Source of the DNA: an uncultured Eggerthellaceae bacterium
Lineage (GTDB): Bacteria; Actinomycetota; Coriobacteriia; Coriobacteriales; Eggerthellaceae
Direction of reading: 5' to 3'
Length of the DNA: 8,655 nucleotides
Assembly: GCA_934630905.1 (NCBI GenBank)
Contig: CAKTXN010000072.1
Location: 1-8,655 of the forward strand
The notes beneath the pieces are model-generated. The model saw only the letters and a program-made list of their open reading frames with translations. It made no database searches and had not been told where the DNA came from. Each line of letters begins with the position of its first letter. The stretch's first letter is position 1. Positions 1 to 5,501 of this stretch are shown here, piece by piece. Position numbers and translations under genes: made by a program.

Positions 1-330
1 CCCGAAACCTTTAACTTCAATACCGCCATCGATTTTTCGATACATGATTCTACAAGTTGCCCTAATACCCTGACCAACACGATGCTGGTAATGATAGGAA
101 CTCCATTCTTCGAAACTGTATTTCAAATCACTTGCAGTCACCTTTTCAGCAATAAGGTGCTCGAATGCACGTTGAGTACTAGCGCATGCGGCCATGAAAT
201 CATCTTCAACAGGAAAAGCAAGAGCGAGAAGAAACACATCCTCAACCAGGGAGTCAGGATTCATCATCAAACCATCGGTTTTAGAAAGAGAGACCACGGC
301 CTGACGCATCAAATCATCGCTAATCGCCAT
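1..330 (-). CDS. Putative toxin of a type II toxin-antitoxin pair (partial, runs off the left edge)
   Basis: An ATG at 330-328 opens a minus-strand frame of 110 codons with no stop before the window edge, so the C-terminus is missing. The product begins MAISDDLMRQAVVSLSKTDG. Its last visible part (roughly residues 85-110) reads HRVGQGIRATCRIMYRKIDG and then GIEVKGFG. This resembles the C-terminal beta-strands of RelE/ParE-superfamily toxins, where an R-I-x-Y-R stretch is followed by a hydrophobic strand and a G-x-G-H-R-like turn. It overlaps the upstream antitoxin gene by 11 bp (ATGGCGATTAG is shared), the tight coupling typical of toxin-antitoxin operons. No separate strong ribosome site is visible, so translation is probably coupled. 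The N-terminal 80 residues are not recognised and are longer than in classical RelE. The coding call is fairly firm; the toxin call rests on context and a weak C-terminal resemblance. Confidence 0.55.
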   Translation of the reverse strand, partial: MAISDDLMRQAVVSLSKTDGLMMNPDSLVEDVFLLALAFPVEDDFMAACASTQRAFEHLIAEKVTASDLKYSFEEWSSYHYQHRVGQGIRATCRIMYRKIDGGIEVKGFG

Positions 331-688
331 TGATTATCTCCCTGAGCGCAGCCGCATTTTTATCGAAATACGCTAGTGCTGCGGAATTAAGTTCAGCACC
401 CGTCAACACATTTTCGCGGTTGGATCTAGCTTTAAACATCGCGGCAATTTGCGTCCGCTCCGTCTGCTCCTCGAGTTCCGAAATTTTATCGCTCAGAGCA
501 GTTGCATACTCGGGGGCAAGCAAATATCCGACAACGCCATTGCGGTCAACAACCTCGAAGCACCCGACCGCAGGCAAACGATCTCGCCATGCCTTTGTGC
601 GAGCAAATTCTGATACGCCGACCCTCTCTGAAGAACCGACCATATCTTGAAAGCGCCCAACTCTTTCCTCAAGAACAGCAGATGTCAT
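320..688 (-). CDS. Phd/YefM-like antitoxin
   Basis: A 122-residue protein likely to neutralise the downstream partner and repress its own operon. Residues 22-61 (RVGVSEFARTKAWRDRLPAV, then a short strand pair ending VVGYLLAPEYAT) follow the Phd/YefM fold order: a V-S-E-F first helix, a basic stretch, a two-strand hairpin with V-x-x-R-N-G-V-V-G-Y, then an A-P-E-Y helix start. Residues 63-88 are a charged helix (SDKISELEEQTERTQ) that may be the toxin-binding segment. Length is longer than the usual 80-90 residues. The ATG at 688-686 is supported by AAGGAGG (complement of 694-700) five bases upstream. The gene ends in TAG at 322-320, inside the start of the next gene. An inverted repeat and promoter lie directly upstream, as expected for autoregulation. 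The exact antitoxin family is inferred; the antitoxin role is well supported by fold order and context. Confidence 0.72.
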   Translation of the reverse strand: MTSAVLEERVGRFQDMVGSSERVGVSEFARTKAWRDRLPAVGCFEVVDRNGVVGYLLAPEYATALSDKISELEEQTERTQIAAMFKARSNRENVLTGAELNSAALAYFDKNAAALREIINGD

Positions 689-718
689 TTCATCCTCCTT
701 GGGTTTTGATTCAGTAAA

Positions 719-747
719 AGTATAACATAATACATTTCAATTCACAA
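719..747 (-). promoter_or_regulatory. Promoter of the Phd-like toxin-antitoxin operon
   Basis: Read on the minus strand, TTGTGA (complement of 742-747) and TATACT (complement of 719-724) are separated by exactly 17 bases. The -10 matches the sigma-70 consensus at five of six positions and the -35 at four of six. Transcription would begin near 711, giving a leader of about 20-25 bases that carries the AAGGAGG site. The -35 overlaps the left arm of the inverted repeat at 735-764, so a bound regulator would block polymerase. Confidence 0.55.
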
Positions 748-764
748 TAGACCGTGAATTGAAA
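735..764. repeat. 11-bp perfect inverted repeat, probable operator of the Phd-like operon
   Basis: TTTCAATTCAC at 735-745 is followed by an 8-base spacer (AATAGACC) and its exact complement GTGAATTGAAA at 754-764. The arms are AT-rich and no T-run follows on either strand, which argues against an intrinsic terminator for the LCP gene ending at 800. The repeat overlaps the predicted -35, and Phd/YefM antitoxins are known to repress by binding such palindromes, so an operator is the best reading. A second, shorter palindrome (ATTGTACAAT, 785-794) lies 20 bases further upstream. Confidence 0.6.
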
Positions 765-799
765 GAGACTGCGAAATGCGATTGATTGTACAATAGCGA

Positions 800-1942
800 T
801 TAATCTTCCCCATCCGCTTTGCTTTCACCCGCGCTAGCACTATCTCCTGCTTCTTCTTCCCCGCCGACGTCGATGACTTCCGTGGTGCCCACGTGCACCG
901 CACCATCGGTAGATGTTGTACGCTCCATAACCTTGGAAGGATCCCTGCCCGCCCTGACTTCGGTCATAATGCGCGCCCACTGCTCGGGAGCTTCCTTGGT
1001 AAGCCACAGGCCCGTGTCCTCGTCCAGGTCGCCCTCGGTGGGGCCTGTGCACGAATACACCACAAGCTGCTTGCCGCCGGCAAGCGTGGTGGCCCAGTAA
1101 ACAAGGTCGCTAAACGGGATATCGGTTTCCACCATCGATGCCAAAATCTGAATCTGTCCGGGAATTTCCAAAACAGGTTTCGAAAGAACCTGCTTGAGCA
1201 TATCCATCATAATCGCGCGAATATTCGCCTGACGAATAGCATCCTGCGTAATGCCGTTATAGGAATATTCCATGCGCGAGCGTGCCAAAATGAGCGCTTC
1301 TTCGCCCGAAAGGTGGTTCTCCCCCGCCTCGATACGAATCTGCTGGTAGCCCGAAGAGGTCCATACGGCGCCGTCAATCGCATAAGGGACGTCCACATCA
1401 ACGCCACCAAGCTCGTCCACCACGTCTTTGAGCTGGTCAAATCCCACTTCAACATAATGAGAAATAGAAACGCCCGTAAGCTGAGACACCGCCTGAATGC
1501 ACGCGGCTTCGCCCTGCTCGGCGAAAACCTGGTTGAGCTTCACCGTGGTGCCATCAATATGATATGGCGTATCGCGCGGAACAGACACCATAGTCAGCTT
1601 CGACTCGTCCAGATCAAAGCGCACTAGCACCATCACATCGCTTCGCTCGTTATCGGTGCCAATCACCAGGATGTAGAAGGGATCGTTCTTCTCGGCCGCA
1701 ACCAGGGCATCGGAAAGCTCTTCTGAGTCGCCCTTATAGGACAAGGCGTTTGAAAGGTTGTTCAGGTAAAACGCGAAGGCGCCACCCGCAACAAGCACCA
1801 CCGCAAGAAGCGTGCAAACAACAGCAAGGATCACTTTCTTCCGTTTTTTACGCGGACTGCGCGGAGACACTTCTTCTTGAACTACCCGCACGTGCTTTCC
1901 CTGCACGGCATTCTGGTTTTGCTTTTCGGACAAATCCCGCAT
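800..1942 (-). CDS. LytR-CpsA-Psr (LCP) family wall-polymer ligase
   Basis: A 380-residue membrane-anchored LCP protein; the family transfers undecaprenyl-phosphate-linked glycopolymers to peptidoglycan on the outer face of the membrane. Residues 1-36 are cytoplasmic and end in a basic cluster (PRKKRKK). Residues 37-60 form one transmembrane segment, and the rest is extracellular. Family motifs appear in order: VIGTDNERSDVMVLVRFD (93-110, with the R-S-D arginine), VSVPRDT (119-125), KLNQVFAEQG (135-144, the K-I-N-A-A-Y-A equivalent), GGVDVDVPY (179-187), LSGEEALILARSRM (211-224) and DAIRQANI (234-241). The last 45 residues are acidic, low-complexity and probably disordered. The ATG at 1942 has AAGGAG nine bases upstream (complement of 1952-1957). 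The 207-bp gap to the preceding LCP gene holds no promoter or terminator that I trust, so co-transcription is possible. The polymer substrate cannot be told from sequence. Confidence 0.93.
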   Translation of the reverse strand: MRDLSEKQNQNAVQGKHVRVVQEEVSPRSPRKKRKKVILAVVCTLLAVVLVAGGAFAFYLNNLSNALSYKGDSEELSDALVAAEKNDPFYILVIGTDNERSDVMVLVRFDLDESKLTMVSVPRDTPYHIDGTTVKLNQVFAEQGEAACIQAVSQLTGVSISHYVEVGFDQLKDVVDELGGVDVDVPYAIDGAVWTSSGYQQIRIEAGENHLSGEEALILARSRMEYSYNGITQDAIRQANIRAIMMDMLKQVLSKPVLEIPGQIQILASMVETDIPFSDLVYWATTLAGGKQLVVYSCTGPTEGDLDEDTGLWLTKEAPEQWARIMTEVRAGRDPSKVMERTTSTDGAVHVGTTEVIDVGGEEEAGDSASAGESKADGED

Positions 1943-2149
1943 CCTTCAAACACTCCTTGACGGGCCATAGTGGCTTTTATCGTACGCAACAAAACACCAG
2001 GATACGCCCTCGAACAGCAAAAACTAAGACAAGCAGCGCAGAAAACAGGGTATCTCAACACGAAACAACAGTGCCGATTCACCCCAAGACGCTTGTACCC
2101 GAAAAACTGTCCAGCGTCCAATCGCGCTTTAGCATCTTACGCCAAGCTG

Positions 2150-4231
2150 CTAATCCCACGTTTCCGCATAATGTCCGCTGTTCAAACGCTCGCCCGAACA
2201 GAATTCCTGAGCAATTGCGGCGTAAGCGGCGCTGTCGTAATCAACAAGCGTCTGTAGGCAGCCCTCGTTGTTATAACCCAGCTCGGGAAGCTCGTAGCGC
2301 GTGACCTCGAAAGGCCCCGACGCAGCCTGCACCACTAGATTTTCCTTGTTCGCTTGAAGCGCATCGCTCCACACGGAAATATCATCAGAGCTGATGTTTG
2401 TCTCAATGAGCCCGCTGCTCACCAGGAAATTCAGAAGATCGCCCGTACTAAAAATATCGGGAAGTCCCATCTCGCCAGGATTAAGTGCGGCCTTGATAAG
2501 ACGACACAACATCATCCGATCGACCGACTGACGCAGAGCGTCTTCGGGCAAATCGTACTTCTCGACGTAAGAGTGGCGCTCGCGCGAAGCAACCATGAAG
2601 TCGTAGCCATCCAGAACCTGCTCGCCAGCAGACAGATAATCTGTTTCCGCACCCCAATCAAGCGTATACGGCAAGTCAACGGAAAGTCCGCCAATCGCGT
2701 CCACGATCTTTTGAACGGTCTCAATGTCGCATACAACGTACTTTGTAACGCCCACCTGCGTAATTTCGCTGATAGCCTGGCATTCTTTCGCGGCACCCGC
2801 ATGCGTGGCCTCGCTGTGATCGGAACCTTCCGCAAGTGCCTGATAATACGCGTAATGAAACGCATAATTCGACTTGCACCAGGTCTTTCCCGTGCAAGCA
2901 GACGCCGAAGAGCACGTGCACGTCAAGCCAGGATAACTCGGGCGGAAGTCATTCCCCCGCTGCACGTAATACGTATCGCGCGGCACGGTGAGCAGCGAAA
3001 CCGTAGCGGCTTCGGTATCAATGCGCATAAGCATTTGAACATCGGACCCCTGGACCTCTTTGTGCTTTTCAGGCCATGCGTCAGACCCCAGCACCGCAAC
3101 GTAATGAACTACGCCGCGCAGCGATTCATCAATGTCGTTGACCAGGCCTTCAGGACAAACATTTACGCCGCCGAACACAAATGCCTTGTCAAACGCGCTG
3201 CTGTTGTCGCCGATGAAGGCGGTAGCAGCGGAAGCGTTCGTTGTGCCCTCTACCAGAATCAGGGGCGCATCGTTTTTCGCCAAAAGCGCCGAAGCAGCAA
3301 GCGCATCCATGCCCTTGGCATCGGCTGTGCCGTTCGCAACACCCACAGAGGAGCCTCCCAAAAGCCCATCGTCCATCAGTTTCTGCGCAACGGCAACCGA
3401 AGTATCGTAACCCGTTAGACCGTAAACACGCGTCACTTTATCGCCCCAAACATCTTCGACGGAAGACGTTGGAAGCGCATCGGGGCCACCGGGAACGAAA
3501 ACGCTGTTGTAGCGTTCGATCATCGCCTGCGCATCAGGGCGCAAAACACGTTCACCATCAGGCGAAACAGAGCTAGTAGTAATAAAGATAGGCAAATGGA
3601 ACTTATAGGCGACCGGCGCAACAGAAAGCGCATCCGCAAAGTCAACAGACGTTGCCACCACCGCAGCGCTCAGCTCGTTGCAGGCGCGATCTTTCTCTTC
3701 GATCATTTTCGCGCACGCAACGGACGTATCACACGCATCGCTGCCCCCTACGCGTTTCACATCAAACCCCGACCAGGTCAGAGCGTTCTCTACGGCGGGC
3801 TTTACGGCGCCTTCGCCACCGATAAGCAGCACAGTTTTTGCGCCCAAGCGCCTTATTTCCTTAAGCGTTTGCCAGGAAAGCGATGCCCGATCCGTAAGCA
3901 AAATAGGCGAATCATACGCGCCGGCAAGACCAGTCGCGCTCATAGAGTCCTGGTAATCATCGTCGCGCGCGAGTACCACGCATTTGTCGCTGCTGGTTAG
4001 ACCGTCCGGGAAGGCAGCCTTGGAGGCTTCGATGGCGGTATCCACCGCTTCGCTCCCGGCAATGCGCACGATGGTTTCAGGATCATTCGGCTGGGCGACC
4101 TCGACCGGCGCTTTCGCCGCACAGGCCATTGTCATTCCCAGCGCAAAAACGCAGCACAACGCGAAGAATATCGCTATCATCAGGGATTTAGGGGATTCGA
4201 ACGATTCTCTTTGCGCCTGCGCTTGTTTCAT
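2150..4231 (-). CDS. Triple CWB2-repeat protein with a C-terminal LCP domain
   Basis: A 693-residue envelope protein. Residues 16-37 (LMIAIFFALCCVFALGMTMA) are a hydrophobic signal peptide or anchor. Three cell-wall-binding type 2 repeats follow at about 56-150, 160-260 and 268-367. Each starts with an R-[IV]-x-G-x-x-x-x-D-T signature and ends in a hydrophobic strand plus G-G (VLLIGGEGAV, VFVPGGPDAL, AFVFGGVNV). CWB2 modules bind anionic wall polymers. An LCP domain occupies about 375-640: LGSDAW (381), QGSDVQMLMRID (394-405), LLTVPRDTYY (413-422), KSNYAFHYA (453-461), GGLSVDLPY (514-522), VASRERH (547-553) and DALRQSVDRM (564-573). A cysteine-rich insert (Cys 438, 440, 446, 452) lies between the second and third of the main motifs, and the arginine expected before S-D is a glycine. 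I chose the ATG at 4231 because GAAGGAAG lies five bases upstream; a GTG at 4246 lacks a ribosome site. It may tether LCP chemistry to existing wall polymer, or act as a non-catalytic binder. Confidence 0.9.
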   Translation of the reverse strand: MKQAQAQRESFESPKSLMIAIFFALCCVFALGMTMACAAKAPVEVAQPNDPETIVRIAGSEAVDTAIEASKAAFPDGLTSSDKCVVLARDDDYQDSMSATGLAGAYDSPILLTDRASLSWQTLKEIRRLGAKTVLLIGGEGAVKPAVENALTWSGFDVKRVGGSDACDTSVACAKMIEEKDRACNELSAAVVATSVDFADALSVAPVAYKFHLPIFITTSSVSPDGERVLRPDAQAMIERYNSVFVPGGPDALPTSSVEDVWGDKVTRVYGLTGYDTSVAVAQKLMDDGLLGGSSVGVANGTADAKGMDALAASALLAKNDAPLILVEGTTNASAATAFIGDNSSAFDKAFVFGGVNVCPEGLVNDIDESLRGVVHYVAVLGSDAWPEKHKEVQGSDVQMLMRIDTEAATVSLLTVPRDTYYVQRGNDFRPSYPGLTCTCSSASACTGKTWCKSNYAFHYAYYQALAEGSDHSEATHAGAAKECQAISEITQVGVTKYVVCDIETVQKIVDAIGGLSVDLPYTLDWGAETDYLSAGEQVLDGYDFMVASRERHSYVEKYDLPEDALRQSVDRMMLCRLIKAALNPGEMGLPDIFSTGDLLNFLVSSGLIETNISSDDISVWSDALQANKENLVVQAASGPFEVTRYELPELGYNNEGCLQTLVDYDSAAYAAIAQEFCSGERLNSGHYAETWD

Positions 4232-4289
4232 GCGGTCTTCCTTCACCTGGCCCCGAAAGCGCTGCTGCTGGGCGGCGCTGCCCTAAAAC

Positions 4290-4314
4290 GATATGCATAC
4301 TCTTGAGTATATCA
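4290..4314 (-). promoter_or_regulatory. Extended -10 promoter overlapped by an inverted repeat, upstream of the CWB2-LCP gene
   Basis: On the minus strand TGATATACT (complement of 4306-4314) matches an extended -10 (TGnTATAAT, one mismatch). The -35 region is weak. The same bases form the inverted repeat ATACTC-TT-GAGTAT (4297-4310), which widens imperfectly to GATAT at 4290 and ATATC at 4313, so the element could be an operator overlapping the promoter. The predicted transcript leader is about 70 bases, ending in the GAAGGAAG site. Confidence 0.45.
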
Positions 4315-4365
4315 CCGCGCACGGCTCGATTTCATGCGCTAAACGCAAGCGGCATTCCATCATAA

Positions 4366-4414
4366 ACAAGTGCTTATCTTGCGCTTGTCTCGATAGATAT
4401 ACGTGCGTTATAAT
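4366..4414 (+). promoter_or_regulatory. Promoter and operator-like inverted repeat of the RelB/YafQ-like operon
   Basis: TTGTCT (4385-4390) and a perfect TATAAT (4409-4414) are 18 bases apart, a good sigma-70 promoter that would start transcription near 4421. An imperfect inverted repeat, ACAAGTGC (4366-4373), 7-base spacer, GCGCTTGT (4381-4388), has one mismatch in eight and overlaps the -35. The same stretch can be read as two direct copies, GCTTATCTTG (4372) and GCTTGTCTCG (4383), 11 bases apart, which is one helical turn. Ribbon-helix-helix antitoxins commonly bind paired sites with this geometry, so autoregulation is inferred. Confidence 0.6.
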
Positions 4415-4449
4415 ACGATTGCACATACAAACTATGACAGGAGTTTGAA

Positions 4450-4770
4450 ATGGCAACTACAACTCTAACCATTCGCATCGATGACGACCTAAAGCGCGAG
4501 GCATCCGAAGTCGCCGATTATTACGGACTCGACTTGTCCTCGGTAACGCGTGCTTTTTACAAACAAATGGTGAACACTCGTCGCATCCCGCTAACTTTTG
4601 CACCCGAAGAGCCCAACGCGGAAAGCCTAGAAGCCATTCGCGAAGGTGATGCCTTCCTGGCTTCGGGCAAAAAAGGTCGTTTCGACAACGGAGCCGACCT
4701 TATTGCGGCGGCGATGGCAAAACAAGTAGGCTCACCGCCGAGTTTTCCACTGCATTCTCCCGTGATCTGA
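4450..4770 (+). CDS. RelB/DinJ-family ribbon-helix-helix antitoxin
   Basis: The N-terminus (TTLTIRIDDDLKREASEVAD) is a textbook RelB/DinJ ribbon-helix-helix DNA-binding region: the strand T-L-T-I-R-I-D, helix A, then YYGLDLSSVTRAFYKQMV as helix B, followed by the family's R-R-I-P-L at about 39-43. The middle (about 50-85) is an acidic toxin-binding tail. AGGAG at 4439-4443 lies six bases before the ATG. The last 16 or so residues (QVGSPPSFPLHSPVI) look unlike the family: they are read from the bases that encode the toxin N-terminus in another frame, so the gene overlaps the toxin frame by about 43 bases. An original stop may have been lost, or the extended overlap may be normal here. It should bind the YafQ-like toxin and repress the operon through the repeat at 4366-4388. 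The family call is firm; the true C-terminus is less so. Confidence 0.88.
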   Translation: MATTTLTIRIDDDLKREASEVADYYGLDLSSVTRAFYKQMVNTRRIPLTFAPEEPNAESLEAIREGDAFLASGKKGRFDNGADLIAAAMAKQVGSPPSFPLHSPVI

Positions 4771-5021
4771 AGAAGAAGGCAAAACGTCGCAAATGGGATC
4801 TTGAAGAGCTGCAAAAGCTAATTAATCTAGTATTGGAGAAAACGCCGGGGTCAATAGAAATCCTAAAACGCCGTCACAATATGCATCAGTTGAGCGGTAA
4901 CTGGGCAGGACAAAACGAGTGTCATGTTGCCAACTCTGACGACTGGCTTGTGATTTGGTCGGCCAACAGTGACGTTGCTTTCTTCGAACGAACTGGTAGC
5001 CATGATGAGTTGTTCAGATAG
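4728..5021 (+). CDS. YafQ/RelE-like mRNA interferase toxin lacking a canonical start codon
   Basis: The frame is open from 4650 to TAG at 5019-5021. From 4731 it reads LTAEFSTAFSRDLKKKAKRR, the usual beginning of YafQ-type toxins, then WDLEELQKLINLVLEKTPGS. The core LSGNWAG, then ECHVANSDDWLVIW, and the end ERTGSHDELFR, carry the family's conserved histidines and aspartate. These residues belong to the ribosome-dependent endonuclease site of YafQ. Length (about 96 residues) is normal and there is no internal stop. However, no ATG, GTG or TTG occurs in frame before the TTG at 4833, which would remove the first third and has no ribosome site. The expected start lies at AGG 4728-4730, one base change from ATG. 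The gene may therefore be silenced by start loss, use an unusual start, or be reached by a -1 frameshift from the antitoxin. Family identity is strong; expression is doubtful. Confidence 0.7.
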   Translation, partial: RLTAEFSTAFSRDLKKKAKRRKWDLEELQKLINLVLEKTPGSIEILKRRHNMHQLSGNWAGQNECHVANSDDWLVIWSANSDVAFFERTGSHDELFR

Positions 5022-5062
5022 TCAGTAACCCCTGCCAATCATTCGCGCAGGATATCATTGGC

Positions 5063-5377
5063 TCAAGGGTCACCATAGAAAAAACTAAGAGGTTTCAGCG
5101 GCGATGCTTCGGGCAGAACTTGGATTCCAGAAGAAGAACGGTGGTCTCTAATTGGGGAAGATTCCCAATAGGACGATTCTTCATAAGCGGCGGGAAGTCG
5201 CATGAACTTTGACGACCGAAGCTGGCCAATGGAGTCTCCAGTCAGGGTAAACCGCCGCAAAAGCACGGATTCTCGCCAAGTCTCGAGTATTCTCGACGTT
5301 TCATCCAGCCAGGTCCGACTGGAAAATTCCGCCCTTGGGCGTATCGGGCAGCCTTCTGTGTCTCGGCGTAGCGGCAT
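5063..5377 (-). CDS. Doubtful hypothetical ORF
   Basis: A 104-codon minus-strand frame beginning MPLRRDTEGC and ending PLKPLSFFYGDP. It is rich in serine, arginine and proline, has no recognised domain, membrane segment or signal peptide, and no ribosome site precedes the ATG at 5377. An overlapping plus-strand frame (5202-5417) is about equally plausible by codon look. It is kept only because it fills most of an otherwise empty gap; it could be chance or a decayed gene. Confidence 0.18.
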   Translation of the reverse strand: MPLRRDTEGCPIRPRAEFSSRTWLDETSRILETWRESVLLRRFTLTGDSIGQLRSSKFMRLPAAYEESSYWESSPIRDHRSSSGIQVLPEASPLKPLSFFYGDP

Positions 5378-5426
5378 CGAGACCGTACTTACTGCTTATG
5401 CACAACCACTCCTTTGATTCGATCCA

Positions 5427-5470
5427 ATTCTAACCATTCTAACCATCATGGTTAATTAAATGGTTAGAAT
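5427..5470. repeat. Cluster of ATTCTAACCAT half-sites, probable operator of the AlbA_2 gene
   Basis: ATTCTAACCAT occurs twice head-to-tail (5427-5437 and 5436-5446, sharing AT). It is followed by a shortened inverted copy ATGGTTAAT (5448-5456) and a full inverted copy ATGGTTAGAAT (5460-5470). The second direct copy and the last inverted copy form a perfect 11-bp inverted repeat with a 13-base spacer. The cluster ends 31 bases before the AlbA_2 ATG. No terminator-like T-run follows. A multi-site operator is the simplest reading; whether the AlbA_2 protein itself binds it is inference. TAGAAT (5465-5470) could serve as a -10, but no good -35 accompanies it. Confidence 0.6.
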
Positions 5471-5501
5471 ATGGGTAGCATAAAATTGAGAGGCAGGCAG
5501 A

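Larger units (their letters stand above)
5022..5501. other. 480-bp gap without a confidently supported gene
   Basis: Just after the toxin stop, GCCAAT (5034-5039) and ATTGGC (5057-5062) form an inverted repeat flanked by ACCC (5028) and GGGT (5067), with CCTGC/GCAGG inside it. No T-run follows on either strand, so it is not called a terminator. Further on, ATTGGG and CCCAAT (5151-5169) form a short hairpin. The middle carries opposing open frames (minus 5063-5377, plus 5202-5417), neither with a recognised domain or good ribosome site. The last 80 bases hold the ATTCTAACCAT cluster and the ribosome site (GAGAGG, 5488-5493) of the next gene. Confidence 0.5.

Noticed and set aside
735..764. Inverted repeat as an intrinsic terminator of the LCP gene ending at 800
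   Set aside because: The stem is AT-rich and no T-run follows on the minus strand; its overlap with a promoter fits an operator better.
2102..2128. Weak hairpin AGCG...CGCT followed by TTTTT on the minus strand, as a terminator after the CWB2-LCP gene
   Set aside because: Only a 4-bp stem with an 8-base loop, and the T-run begins several bases after it; not convincing.
2354..3418. Long plus-strand open frame opposite the CWB2-LCP gene
   Set aside because: No domain or ribosome site; the opposite strand has clear CWB2 and LCP motifs throughout.
4232..4246. GTG at 4246 as the start of the CWB2-LCP gene
   Set aside because: No ribosome site precedes it, whereas the ATG at 4231 has GAAGGAAG at a good distance; the difference is only five residues.
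4833..5021. Toxin starting at TTG 4833 as a 62-residue protein
   Set aside because: It lacks a ribosome site and would remove the N-terminal helices that are clearly encoded upstream in the same frame.
5022..5070. Inverted repeat after the toxin stop as a terminator
   Set aside because: The arms are short with a long loop and no T-run follows on either strand.
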